Source: Streptomyces sp. rh34 (lineage in GTDB: Bacteria > Actinomycetota > Actinomycetes > Streptomycetales > Streptomycetaceae). From it: a DNA stretch of 35,236 nucleotides. Below, piece by piece: positions 22,898 to 30,608 of the stretch (the first letter of the stretch is position 1; each line of letters starts with the position of its first letter). Where the stretch lies: the NCBI RefSeq assembly GCF_002551245.1, contig NZ_NTGZ01000045.1, positions 1-35,236 of the forward strand, given 5' to 3'. The translations under genes were made by a program, and so were the position numbers. The notes under the pieces were generated by a model that was not told the DNA's origin, did no database searches, and saw nothing but the letters and a program-made list of their open reading frames with translations.

Positions 22898-22930
22898 CCC
22901 CCCACCTGCCCGAAAGACGCAGGTGGGGGG
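22898..22930. terminator. Hairpin between int and gpm, serves both strands
   Basis: CCCCCCACCTGC (22898-22909) / GCAGGTGGGGGG (22919-22930), perfect 12-bp stem, 9-nt loop. It lies inside the element, 14 bp from attR, and can end both int (plus) and gpm (minus), replacing the terminator that insertion moved away. Confidence 0.8.
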
Positions 22931-22944
22931 CATGATCACTTTCC

Positions 22945-22963
22945 CTACTTCTTCTTGCCCTGG
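22945..22963. other. Right attachment site (attR), overlapping the gpm stop codon
   Basis: CTACTTCTTCTTGCCCTGG. On the minus strand it encodes the end of phosphoglycerate mutase (QGKKK and stop), so insertion keeps the gene intact. It is identical to 13641-13659. Confidence 0.87.
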
Positions 22964-23706
22964 TTCTTCACGGCCTCGATGGCGGCCTTCGCCGCGTCCG
23001 GGTCCAGGTACGTGCCGCCCGGCTTCAGCGGCTTGAAGTCGGCGTCGAGCTCGTAGGAGAGCGGGATGCCCGTCGGGATGTTGAGGCCCGAGATCTCCTC
23101 GTCCGAGATGCCGTCCAGGTGCTTCACCAGACCGCGCAGGCTGTTGCCGTGGGCGGCGACCAGGACCGTGCGGCCGGTGAGGAGGTCCGGGACGATGCTG
23201 TCGAACCAGTACGGGAGCATGCGGACGACGACGTCCTTCAGGCACTCCGTGTCCGGGCGCAGCTCCGGGGGGAGCGTCGCGTAGCGCGGGTCGTCGAACT
23301 GGCTGTACTCGGCGTCGCGGTCCAGCGGCGGCGGCGGGGTGTCGTACGAGCGGCGCCACAGCATGAACTGCTCCTCGCCGAACTCGGCGAGCGTCTGCGC
23401 CTTGTCCTTGCCCTGGAGCGCGCCGTAGTGGCGCTCGTTGAGGCGCCAGGAGCGGCGGACCGGGATCCAGAGGCGGTCGGCGGACTCCAGGGCCAGCTGG
23501 GCGGTCCGGATCGCGCGGCGCTGGAGGGAGGTGTGCAGGACGTCGGGGAGCAGACCGGCGTCCTTGAGCAGCTCACCGCCGCGGACTGCTTCCTTCTCGC
23601 CCTTTTCGGTGAGGTTGACGTCCACCCAACCGGTGAACAGGTTCTTCGCGTTCCATTCGCTCTCGCCGTGGCGGAGGAGGATCAGCTTGTACGGTGCGTC
23701 GGCCAT
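22945..23706 (-). CDS. gpmA: 2,3-bisphosphoglycerate-dependent phosphoglycerate mutase
   Basis: 253 residues from ATG 23706. It interconverts 3- and 2-phosphoglycerate in glycolysis and gluconeogenesis. Signatures: [31 protein letters not shown] with the phospho-accepted His13, RRAIRTAQ, the substrate loop [19 protein letters not shown], and [17 protein letters not shown] with the second His near 188. The length matches bacterial GpmA. The last codons (QGKKK) lie in the 19-bp attachment core; the element sits immediately downstream, leaving the coding sequence complete but changing everything after the stop. Confidence 0.96.
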   Translation of the reverse strand: MADAPYKLILLRHGESEWNAKNLFTGWVDVNLTEKGEKEAVRGGELLKDAGLLPDVLHTSLQRRAIRTAQLALESADRLWIPVRRSWRLNERHYGALQGKDKAQTLAEFGEEQFMLWRRSYDTPPPPLDRDAEYSQFDDPRYATLPPELRPDTECLKDVVVRMLPYWFDSIVPDLLTGRTVLVAAHGNSLRGLVKHLDGISDEEISGLNIPTGIPLSYELDADFKPLKPGGTYLDPDAAKAAIEAVKNQGKKK

Positions 23707-23795
23707 GAGTCCGAGCGTAATCGAACCCTTGCGGGCTCCGCGCGCCCGCCCGCAACGCGGACAGGGCCCGGGCCGGAGTGCCCGGCGGCCCGACG

Positions 23796-23814
23796 ATTGA
23801 CGGGGGACGTCAAT
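23796..23814. promoter_or_regulatory. Operator-like dyad upstream of the MFS gene
   Basis: ATTGACG (23796-23802) / CGTCAAT (23808-23814), perfect 7-bp arms around 5 bp, about 100 bp before the MFS start in the divergent gpm/MFS region. A regulator site is inferred from symmetry. Confidence 0.45.
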
Positions 23815-23911
23815 CCAGTGGCGGGCGGGGAGTCGGGCTTCGTAATGTCTCGGACGTTGTCGGGGGTGTTACCCGAGGCCTCGTTCCGTACGTCCCGTGG
23901 GGGGAATCCTT

Positions 23912-25240
23912 ATGTCCGTCGCCGGTCTGCGCACAGCCGCCCGCGAGACCGTCTCCGGGATGCCCCGCGAGTTCTGGTGGCTGTGGACCAGCACCCTCGT
24001 CAACCGCCTCGGCGCGTTCGTCGCGACCTTCATGGCCCTGTATCTGACCCTGGACCGGGGCTACTCCGCGTCGTACGCCGGTCTCGTCGCCGCCCTCCAC
24101 GGGCTCGGCGGGGTCATCTCCTCGCTCGGCGCGGGCGTGATGACCGACCGGCTCGGGCGGCGGCCCACCATGCTGATCGCGCAGCTCTCCACCGCGGCGT
24201 CGGTGGCGGTACTCGGGTTCATGGTGCATCCCTTCGCCATCGGCGCCGTGGCGTTCTTCGTCGGCATGGCGAGCAACGCCTCCCGCCCCGCCGTCCAGGC
24301 GATGATGGCGGACATCGTGCCCCCGAAGGACCGGGTCCGGGCCTTCTCGCTCAACTACTGGGCCATCAACCTCGGCTTCGCGATCTCCTCCGCCGGGGCC
24401 GGGTTCGTCGCCGAGTACAGCTACCTCGCCGGCTTCATCGGCGAAGCCCTGATGACGCTCGTGTGCGCCGTGCTCGTCTTCCTGAAGGTGCCGGAGTCAC
24501 GGCCCGAGGAAGCGGCCGTGAAGACCGTCGGCGGCAAGCGGCCCAAGGACGAGGTGCGGCTGACCACCGTCCTGCGCGACGGGCGCTTCATGGGTGTCGT
24601 GGGGCTGTCGTTCCTGGTGGCGCTCGTCTTCCAGCAGGGGTACGTGGGGCTGCCGGTGGCGATGGGTACGGACGGGCTCTCCAGCTCCGACTTCGGTACC
24701 GCCATCGCCGTCAACGGCGTGCTGATCGTGGTCCTCCAGATCCCCGTCACCCGCTACATCCAGCACCGAGACCCGCGCCGGCTGCTGATCATCTCCTCGC
24801 TGCTCGCCGGGTACGGCTTCGGGCTGACGGCCTTCGCCGGGTCCGTCGCGGCGTACGCCCTGACGGTGTGCGTGTGGACGCTGGCCGAGATCGTGAACGC
24901 GCCCACGCAGACGGGCCTGGTCGTGCAGTTGTCGCCCGCCAAGGGCCGGGGCCGCTACCAGGGCATGTACACGATGTCCTGGTCGGTGGCCGCGCTCGTC
25001 GCACCGCTGATGTCCGGCTTCGTGATCGACAACTACGGCGCCGCCTGGCTCTGGGCCGCCTGCGCCGTGATCGGCACGGTCGCCGGACTCGGCTACTGGC
25101 TGCTGATGCGCAACCTGCCGCGCGAGGAGCACGCGGTGGCGGACATCCTGCCCGAGCCCGCGCCCGTACCGGCCGAGGCCCGGCCGGACCAGGCCGAGCC
25201 GGAGGCCGTACCCGCCGCGGCGGTGGAGCGGGCGGGCTGA
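23912..25240 (+). CDS. MFS transporter (drug/metabolite efflux type)
   Basis: 442 residues, about 12 hydrophobic helices. ATG 23912 has GGGGGGAA close upstream; GTG 23897 is unlikely. The A-motif is GAGVMTDRLGRRPT between helices 2 and 3, with a proline-containing segment (SNASRPAVQAMMADIVPPKDRVRAFSLNYWAINLGF) in helices 4-5, typical of proton-coupled MFS exporters. The two halves are joined by a basic loop (GGKRPKDEVRLTTVLRDGR). The C-terminus is a soluble Glu/Pro/Ala tail. Substrate unknown; it diverges from gpm and ends at a strong two-way terminator. Confidence 0.9.
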   Translation: MSVAGLRTAARETVSGMPREFWWLWTSTLVNRLGAFVATFMALYLTLDRGYSASYAGLVAALHGLGGVISSLGAGVMTDRLGRRPTMLIAQLSTAASVAVLGFMVHPFAIGAVAFFVGMASNASRPAVQAMMADIVPPKDRVRAFSLNYWAINLGFAISSAGAGFVAEYSYLAGFIGEALMTLVCAVLVFLKVPESRPEEAAVKTVGGKRPKDEVRLTTVLRDGRFMGVVGLSFLVALVFQQGYVGLPVAMGTDGLSSSDFGTAIAVNGVLIVVLQIPVTRYIQHRDPRRLLIISSLLAGYGFGLTAFAGSVAAYALTVCVWTLAEIVNAPTQTGLVVQLSPAKGRGRYQGMYTMSWSVAALVAPLMSGFVIDNYGAAWLWAACAVIGTVAGLGYWLLMRNLPREEHAVADILPEPAPVPAEARPDQAEPEAVPAAAVERAG

Positions 25241-25262
25241 TCCGGGCGAGCGGGGTCGCGCG

Positions 25263-25302
25263 TACGGTGCCCGCCCGGAGGAGAAGCCGGGCGGGCACCG
25301 TA
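25263..25302. terminator. Two-way hairpin terminator between the MFS and Cys-rich genes
   Basis: TACGGTGCCCGCCCGG (25263-25278) / CCGGGCGGGCACCGTA (25287-25302): perfect 16-bp stem with an 8-nt loop, between two convergent genes. Confidence 0.85.
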
Positions 25303-25325
25303 TGTACGTAGGTACGCGGCGCGGG

Positions 25326-25475
25326 TCAGCCGGAGCAGCCGCCGCACTGGCACGGGGCACCGGACTGGCAGCCGCACCCGCAGCCCGGCCCGCAGCCGCA
25401 GGCGCCGAGCACGGCTCGGCGCACCACTTCGGTCGGGGTCTCCTGCTGGGGTTCGGTCGTGGGGGAATCGGCCAT
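25326..25475 (-). CDS. Cys-rich CxC small protein (metallothionein-like, 49 aa)
   Basis: 49 residues from ATG 25475, with a perfect GAGGAGG site about 5 nt before it. The N-terminal half is polar (ADSPTTEPQQETPTE) followed by VVRRAVLGA. The C-terminal 24 residues hold eight cysteines, mostly in CxC pairs (ACGCGPGCGCGC...PCQCGGC). This layout suggests metal binding (Zn, Cu or Fe-S), but no family is recognised with certainty; a modified peptide precursor with leader and Cys-rich core is an alternative. It lies downstream of phoU in the same direction, separated by a hairpin. Confidence 0.68.
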   Translation of the reverse strand: MADSPTTEPQQETPTEVVRRAVLGACGCGPGCGCGCQSGAPCQCGGCSG

Positions 25476-25611
25476 GGTTCCTCCTCAGGGCATACGGCTG
25501 GGCGGCGGACGCCGGCGCGCCGCCGCCGGGGACGCACGGCATGACCCACCGCTCACGGCCATGACACCGCCCCCGCCCCATTGCATGCCCATCCCGGTGG
25601 GCGCATCAACA

Positions 25612-25650
25612 GCGCACGCGTGCGGGAACATGAGTGCGACCCGCGTGCGC
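25612..25650 (-). terminator. Hairpin downstream of phoU
   Basis: GCGCACGCG (25612-25620) / CGCGTGCGC (25642-25650) with a 21-nt loop; the stem can extend by CAAC/GTTG past one mismatch. It lies between the phoU stop (25718) and the Cys-rich gene, so it may end phoU transcription or be a regulator site of the Cys-rich gene. Confidence 0.5.
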
Positions 25651-25717
25651 CGTTGATACTCCGGTACGTCAGTGGCTGCCGGGGTGGCAGGAACCGCCGG
25701 GACTGCCGGAGCGGCCG

Positions 25718-26395
25718 TTACGCGCCCTCGACCGGGGCCGCCGCCTGGATCTCGTCCGCGTGCTCGCCCGTCACCAGGTAGACCACACGCTTGGCGACCG
25801 ACACCGCGTGGTCGGCGAAGCGCTCGTAGTAGCGGCCCAGCAGGGTCACGTCGACGGCGGTCTCGATGCCGTGCTTCCAGCGGTCGTCCATCAGGTGCTG
25901 GAACAGCGTGCGGTGCAGCAGGTCCATCTCGTCGTCGTCCTGCTCCAGCTGGAGTGCCAGATCGACGTCCTTGGTGATGATGACCTCGGCCGCCTTGGCC
26001 ATCAGGCGCTGGGCGAGCTGGCCCATCTCCAGAATGGTGGCGTGCAGGTCGTTCGGGACCGCTGCCTGCGGAAAACGCAGCCGGGCCAGCTTCGCCACGT
26101 GCTGGGCGAGGTCGCCCGAGCGCTCCAGGTCGGCGCTCATCCGCAGCGAGGTCACCACGATGCGCAGGTCGGTCGCCACCGGCTGCTGGCGGGCGAGGAG
26201 CGCGATGGCGCGGGCCTCCAGGTCGTGCTGGAGGTCGTCGACCTTCTGGTCGCCGGCGATCACGGTCTCCGCCAGCGCCAGGTCGGCGTCGAGCATGGAC
26301 GTGGTCGCCCGCCCGATCGCCGAGCCGACCAGCCGGGCCATCTCGACCAGGCCTTCTCCGATCGAATCGAGTTCCTCGTGGTAAGCGTCGCGCAT
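25718..26395 (-). CDS. phoU: Phosphate signalling complex protein PhoU
   Basis: 225 residues from ATG 26395. It shows the two PhoU three-helix repeats, with metal-binding EXXXD-type motifs in each: LERSGDLAQHVAKLARL (about 90-107) and YYERFADHAVSVAKRVVYLVTGE (about 190-212). PhoU links the phosphate transporter to the PhoR kinase and keeps the Pho response off when phosphate is high. It is divergent from phoR-phoP across a region holding a PHO box that reads toward this gene, the arrangement known in Streptomyces, where phoU depends on PhoP. Confidence 0.95.
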   Translation of the reverse strand: MRDAYHEELDSIGEGLVEMARLVGSAIGRATTSMLDADLALAETVIAGDQKVDDLQHDLEARAIALLARQQPVATDLRIVVTSLRMSADLERSGDLAQHVAKLARLRFPQAAVPNDLHATILEMGQLAQRLMAKAAEVIITKDVDLALQLEQDDDEMDLLHRTLFQHLMDDRWKHGIETAVDVTLLGRYYERFADHAVSVAKRVVYLVTGEHADEIQAAAPVEGA

Positions 26396-26488
26396 GGGAA
26401 GTCCCTCTCCAGTTCCAAACTGAGGCCGGGGTCTCGGACCGACCCCCACGGTTACACGGTGGGGCCGGAACGCGTCCGGATCCAACCC

Positions 26489-26521
26489 CCTAAGTGAACC
26501 GGCTCCTACCCCTCGATGAAC
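26489..26521 (-). promoter_or_regulatory. PHO box (three 11-bp PhoP units)
   Basis: On the minus strand three adjacent 11-mers are GTTCATCGAGG (26511-26521), GGTAGGAGCCG (26500-26510) and GTTCACTTAGG (26489-26499). The outer two fit the Streptomyces PhoP direct-repeat consensus (GTTCACC-like 7 bp plus 4 bp); the middle one is degenerate. It lies in the phoU/phoR divergent region. Confidence 0.8.
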
Positions 26522-26594
26522 TCTGGGCGACGAGTGTTCGAGATGGCACTCGGACGGCTGGGAGGGAGTCGTCGCACCCGCATAACCTTGAAGC

Positions 26595-27857
26595 ATGGAC
26601 GTGAACGCGGCGGTCGCCGCAGCTGCAGCGATCGCCGGGCTGTTGACCGGTGTGATCGCCATGCTGGCGTTCCGCTGGAGCGAGCGCGACCTGAAACGGC
26701 CCACGCGTACGTCGCTGCGGCCGGACGGCAACGCGGCCCTGCCCCCCGGAGTGGACACCGTCCTCTCCGTGCTCAGCTCCTCCGCCGTCGTCCTCGACGA
26801 GAGCGACGGCGTGGTGAAGGCCAGCTCGGCGGCGTACGCCCTGGGCCTGGTCCGCGGCGGCCGGCTGGCCGTCGAGCCGATGCTCAACATGGCCAGGGAC
26901 ACCCGGCGGGACGGAGAGATACGACAGGGCGAGCTGGATCTGCCCCGGCGCGGCACGGGCCGGGGGGACACCCTCGCGGTCTCCGCCCGGGTCGCCCCGC
27001 TGGGCTCGCGGCTGGTGCTGCTGCTGGTCGAGGACCTCACCGAGGCCCGCCGGATAGAAGCGGTACGACGCGATTTCGTCGCCAACGTCAGCCACGAGCT
27101 GAAGACGCCGACCGGAGCGCTCTCCCTGCTCTCCGAAGCGGTCATGGACGCCTCCGACGACCCGGAGGCGGTGGAGCGGTTCGCCGGGCGGATGCAGATC
27201 GAGGCGACCCGGCTGACCAACCTCGTCCAGGAGCTCATCGACCTCTCCCGGGTGCAGAACGACGACCCGCTGGAGGACGCCGAGCCGGTCAAGGTGGAGA
27301 CGCTGGTCGCCGAGGCGATCGACCGCTGCCGCCAGCAGGCCGGCTCGAAGCAGATCACCATGGCCTCCGCGGGAGCCGAGGGCCTCACCGTCTGGGGCAA
27401 CCGCGGCCAGCTCGTCGGCGCGCTCGGCAACCTCGTCGAGAACGCCGTCAACTACAGCCCCGCCCACACCCGCGTCGGCATCGCCGCACGCCGCATGACC
27501 TCCCCGGGCGGGGACCTCATCGAGATAGCCGTCACCGACCAGGGGATCGGCATCTCCGAGAAGGACCGCGAACGGGTCTTCGAGCGGTTCTACCGCGTCG
27601 ACCCGGCCCGCTCACGGGCCACCGGTGGCACCGGTCTCGGCCTCGCCATCGTCAAACACGTGGCCGCCTCGCACGGCGGGGAGGTCACCGTCTGGAGCTC
27701 CGAGGGCCAGGGCTCCACCTTCACCCTCCGGCTGCCCGAATCAGGCGCCGCGAGGGAGCGCACCACCGGCGGACCGCTTATCGTCAACGGCGACGACGAG
27801 GGGCCGTACGAGACCGACACCTTTGACCCCTTCCCTGCCCCGGAGGCTCTTCCGTGA
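26595..27857 (+). CDS. phoR: Phosphate-sensing histidine kinase PhoR (SenX3-like)
   Basis: 420 residues from ATG 26595. One N-terminal membrane helix (about 5-26) is followed by a PAS-like domain (about 52-150), then the dimerisation domain with phospho-accepting His167 in FVANVSHELKTP, and the HATPase domain with N box NLVENAVNYS, G1 DQGIGI, F box FERFYRVDPARSRATGG and G2 GTGLGLAI. It senses phosphate limitation together with PhoU and PstS and phosphorylates PhoP. A short unconserved tail follows the kinase domain. The stop overlaps the phoP GTG start by 4 nt, giving translational coupling. Confidence 0.95.
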   Translation: MDVNAAVAAAAAIAGLLTGVIAMLAFRWSERDLKRPTRTSLRPDGNAALPPGVDTVLSVLSSSAVVLDESDGVVKASSAAYALGLVRGGRLAVEPMLNMARDTRRDGEIRQGELDLPRRGTGRGDTLAVSARVAPLGSRLVLLLVEDLTEARRIEAVRRDFVANVSHELKTPTGALSLLSEAVMDASDDPEAVERFAGRMQIEATRLTNLVQELIDLSRVQNDDPLEDAEPVKVETLVAEAIDRCRQQAGSKQITMASAGAEGLTVWGNRGQLVGALGNLVENAVNYSPAHTRVGIAARRMTSPGGDLIEIAVTDQGIGISEKDRERVFERFYRVDPARSRATGGTGLGLAIVKHVAASHGGEVTVWSSEGQGSTFTLRLPESGAARERTTGGPLIVNGDDEGPYETDTFDPFPAPEALP

Positions 27858-28534
27858 CCCGAGTGCTTGTCGTCGAGGATGAGGAATCCTTCAGCGACGC
27901 CCTGTCCTACATGCTGCGCAAGGAAGGTTTCGAGGTCGCCATCGCGGCGACCGGCCCCGACGGGCTGGACGAGTTCGAGCGCAACGGCGCCGACCTGGTC
28001 CTGCTCGACCTGATGCTGCCCGGCCTGCCCGGCACCGAGGTGTGCCGCCAGCTCCGCAGCCGCTCCAACGTTCCGGTGATCATGGTCACCGCCAAGGACA
28101 GCGAGATCGACAAGGTCGTCGGGCTGGAAATAGGAGCCGACGACTACGTCACCAAGCCGTTCTCCTCCCGGGAGCTCGTCGCCCGCATCCGGGCCGTCCT
28201 GCGCCGCCGCGGGGAGCCGGAGGAGGTCACCCCGGCCGCCCTGGAGGCGGGTCCGGTCCGGATGGACGTGGACCGGCACGTGGTCACGGTCTCCGGCGGC
28301 AAGGTCGACCTCCCGCTCAAGGAGTTCGACCTGCTGGAGATGCTCCTGCGCAACGCGGGCCGCGTGCTGACCCGGATGCAGCTCATCGACCGGGTCTGGG
28401 GCGCGGACTACGTCGGCGACACCAAGACCCTCGACGTCCACGTGAAGCGCCTGCGCGCCAAGATCGAGCCCGACCCGGGCGCCCCGCGCTACCTCGTCAC
28501 CGTGCGGGGCCTGGGGTACAAGTTCGAGCCGTAA
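27854..28534 (+). CDS. phoP: Phosphate response regulator PhoP (OmpR family)
   Basis: 226 residues from GTG 27854. Receiver domain with acidic Glu8-Asp9-Glu10, phospho-acceptor Asp52 (LLDLMLP), Thr79 (MVTAKD) and Lys101 (DDYVTKPF). The C-terminal winged helix contains LPLKEFDLLEMLLRNAGRVLTRMQLIDRVWG and the recognition helix DTKTLDVHVKRLRAKIEPDPGAPRYLVTVRGLGYKFEP. In Streptomyces PhoP activates pst, phoU and phosphatases and represses nitrogen and antibiotic genes under phosphate starvation. A 20-bp perfect hairpin follows. Confidence 0.97.
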   Translation: MTRVLVVEDEESFSDALSYMLRKEGFEVAIAATGPDGLDEFERNGADLVLLDLMLPGLPGTEVCRQLRSRSNVPVIMVTAKDSEIDKVVGLEIGADDYVTKPFSSRELVARIRAVLRRRGEPEEVTPAALEAGPVRMDVDRHVVTVSGGKVDLPLKEFDLLEMLLRNAGRVLTRMQLIDRVWGADYVGDTKTLDVHVKRLRAKIEPDPGAPRYLVTVRGLGYKFEP

Positions 28535-28571
28535 ACCGAAGGACGCCGAGGGTCGACGACACCCGCGGCAT

Positions 28572-28611
28572 GCCGAATGGGCGCTTCCCGGCCGGGAAGC
28601 GCCCATTCGGC
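28572..28611. terminator. 40-nt perfect palindrome after phoP
   Basis: GCCGAATGGGCGCTTCCCGG (28572-28591) followed directly by its exact complement (28592-28611). It lies between phoP and the convergent lipoprotein gene and very probably terminates both. Confidence 0.88.
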
Positions 28612-28653
28612 TGGCTGTACGCCCGCGTCTGCGTTACGGGGCGGAGCCCCGCG

Positions 28654-29379
28654 TCAGTCGGCCGCGGGCACCGAGGCGGCGTCGCCCGTGCCCGTCTCGC
28701 CCTGCGTGCCGGTCTCGCCCTGCGTGCCCTCGGAGCTCGCGCCGTTCGCCGGCGTGCCGGAGGTCTCACCCTCGGACGCGCCGGGGGTCTCCGCGTCGCC
28801 GGACGTGTCGCCGGACGCCTCGCCCGACAGCGTCGGGCTCGGCTTCTGCGCGGGCGCCTCCGCCTTCGGGCTGGGGCCGAAGTCCTTGAAGAAGCCCTCG
28901 GCCGGGAAGACGCTGGCACCGAGGCCGACATCGCCGGTCCGGCTGAGCTTGAAGACGACCTGCTGGACGTCGCCGTTGCGCGCCGCCTCGCCGCTGTTCT
29001 CGATCGTGGCGGCGGCGTTGCCCTTGCCACCGATGGTGACCTGGCCGCCGGCCGGGACCACGACGGGACCGTTGCCCTTGGCGGCCCGGAGCTTCACCTC
29101 GACGTCGGTGCCGGGCAGCGTGACCGCCTCCAGCACCTCGCGCTCGGTGCCGTCGTTGAACAGCGTCGCGGCGACGACGGCGGGGCCGTCCGCGCCGCCC
29201 TCGGGCTGGGTGAGCACGTTCACGTTCTGGATCTTGATGTCGCCCACCGTGGTGGCCGGGTTGTCCGGCCTGACCTTGAGCGTCTCGGCGCTGTTGCCCG
29301 CTGCGCAGGCGGACAGGGAGACGATCGAGAACACGGTGGCGGTGGCGGCGAGGGCGCCGTGTCGAAGGCTGCGGCTCAC
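28654..29379 (-). CDS. Secreted lipoprotein, DUF461/PCu(A)C-like
   Basis: 241 residues from ATG 29379. Signal peptide with lipobox LSAC at residues 22-25. The core (about 40-170) is a beta-sandwich-like domain (VGDIKIQNVNVLTQPEGG...VVAATLFNDGTEREVLEAVTL...VVVPAGGQVTIGGKGN) like the DUF461/PCuAC proteins that follow phoP in Streptomyces. The Met/His copper ligands of true PCuAC chaperones are not seen, so copper handling is doubtful. The tail from about residue 185 is a disordered Gly/Thr/Glu/Ser repeat including TQGETG twice, matching an 18-bp DNA duplication at about 28692-28730. Confidence 0.8.
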   Translation of the reverse strand: MSRSLRHGALAATATVFSIVSLSACAAGNSAETLKVRPDNPATTVGDIKIQNVNVLTQPEGGADGPAVVAATLFNDGTEREVLEAVTLPGTDVEVKLRAAKGNGPVVVPAGGQVTIGGKGNAAATIENSGEAARNGDVQQVVFKLSRTGDVGLGASVFPAEGFFKDFGPSPKAEAPAQKPSPTLSGEASGDTSGDAETPGASEGETSGTPANGASSEGTQGETGTQGETGTGDAASVPAAD

Positions 29380-30125
29380 GGCGGCGGCAACTCCTTGAAC
29401 GAGTCGGACTGCGGACTTCGGACGGTCAGTCGTCGAGCGGTGGTGTAAAGCCGCCCTAAGGGTGTGTCAGCGGCCTTAGGCTACCGAGCCGCCGTGCCCG
29501 CCCTGCACCCGACCCGCCTCTACGCGCTCGGCCTCTTCGTCGAGGGTGGTGAGGGGCCTTCCTCGGAGTGCGGCGAGGGACGTCCTCGGGCGCGGCGAGG
29601 GACGTTCCACGGGGTGGCCGTGGGCGGGCCGGGCGGCTCGGCGGCAGGCCCGGTGGAGGCGCCTCGGGGCGTTCTACCGACGGGTAAGCCATGTGCCGTT
29701 CACATAATCCGTGTGATCAATTCTTCTGCCCGCGTCGCGGCTTCGTCGTGAGCTTCTTCGCCATTCCTGGCTTCGCGGCGGAAAGGCACCGGGCGCCATG
29801 TGGCTTGATCAATTTCATTGCGGTCGGACAGATACGCCCGTACGGGTGAGCGACCATCGAACGGAGTACGGAATGACGGCCATGCCGAAACCGACAAAAC
29901 GGGACTTTCGTCCTCTTCTGTAGGGCTTCCGGGCCATGTGGCGTGGATGTTTCACTCCCGGTGCACAGTGGCTCCGACCTGCGAATACCGTCTTCCGGAA
30001 GCCTTCCGCAGCACGTTCGTGTCGCTGTTGTCAAGCCCCGAGATATGCCCTGACCTGCGAAAACGCCATTCAGGAGATGCGGTTCTCGTGTTACTCTGGA
30101 TAGCCACGGAAGGGGTACCTGTCAC
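29380..30125. other. 745-bp intergenic region upstream of carD
   Basis: No convincing gene. At 29560-29605 GCGGCGAGGGACGT is repeated (29570-29583 and 29592-29605). From about 29690 to 30120 the base composition drops well below the surrounding level, with A/T-rich words unusual for this chromosome. The carD promoter is probably TACTCT (30093-30098) near the end. A 65-residue minus-strand frame (29700-29897) begins with TTG, lacks a ribosome site and has atypical codons, so it is not called. Confidence 0.5.
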
Positions 30126-30608
30126 ATGACGTTCAAGGTTGGCGACACCGTGGTCTATCCCCATCACGGGGCCGCGCTGATCGAGGCTATCGAAACTCGC
30201 CAGATCAAAGGCGTGGACAAGACCTACTTGGTGCTCAAGGTCGCCCAGGGCGACTTGACGGTTCGTGTGCCGGCGGACAATGCGGAGTTCGTGGGCGTGC
30301 GCGACGTGGTCGGGCAGGAGGGGCTGGACCGGGTCTTCGAGGTGCTGCGCGCACCGTATGCAGAAGAGCCGACGAACTGGTCCCGGCGCTACAAGGCAAA
30401 TCTCGAAAAGCTCGCCTCCGGCGATGTCATCAAGGTCGCGGAAGTAGTGCGTGACCTGTGGCGTCGGGAGCGTGAGCGCGGTCTCTCCGCCGGAGAGAAG
30501 CGCATGCTCGCCAAGGCCCGCCAGATCCTGGTGAGCGAGCTCGCTCTCGCGGAGAACACGAACGAGGACAAGGCCGAGGCTCTGCTCGACGAGGTCCTCG
30601 CCTCCTGA
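30126..30608 (+). CDS. carD: CarD/CdnL-type RNA polymerase-binding regulator
   Basis: 160 residues from ATG 30126, with AAGGGG upstream. The N-terminal RNA polymerase-interacting Tudor-like domain is [23 protein letters not shown]...[29 protein letters not shown]. The C-terminal helical DNA-binding domain includes the conserved Trp in [17 protein letters not shown], then [42 protein letters not shown]. CarD stabilises the open complex at many promoters, including rRNA promoters, in actinobacteria. The carD-ispD-ispF order is conserved in Streptomyces. Confidence 0.96.
   Translation: MTFKVGDTVVYPHHGAALIEAIETRQIKGVDKTYLVLKVAQGDLTVRVPADNAEFVGVRDVVGQEGLDRVFEVLRAPYAEEPTNWSRRYKANLEKLASGDVIKVAEVVRDLWRRERERGLSAGEKRMLAKARQILVSELALAENTNEDKAEALLDEVLAS

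Larger units (their letters stand above)
13641..22963. mobile_element. 9.3-kb replicative-type integrative element inserted at the 3' end of gpm
   Basis: Bounded by a 19-bp direct repeat (13641-13659 and 22945-22963). Contents left to right: YozE-like gene, 1.5 kb of structured non-coding DNA, GNAT and GntR genes (minus strand), then on the plus strand two unrecognised genes, an HNH nuclease, a P-loop replication ATPase, excisionase and tyrosine integrase. This is the plan of actinomycete integrative elements of the pSAM2 class (AICEs), which pair int, xis, a Rep protein and a GntR-type KorSA-like repressor, except that no FtsK/TraB-like translocase or spread genes are present. No capsid, portal or terminase gene is seen either. 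A mobilisable element, a decayed AICE or a phage satellite are all possible. Both ends and int/xis look intact, so excision may still work. Confidence 0.85.

Noticed and set aside
13641..22963. Complete prophage
   Set aside because: No terminase, portal, capsid, tail or lysis genes can be read in the 9.3 kb.
23119..25311. 730-codon plus-strand frame across gpm and the MFS gene
   Set aside because: It crosses two well-supported genes and a divergent promoter, and its composition is a GC-skew artefact.
29700..29897. 65-codon minus-strand frame upstream of carD
   Set aside because: Begins with TTG, lacks a ribosome site and has codon use unlike the neighbours; left as non-coding.
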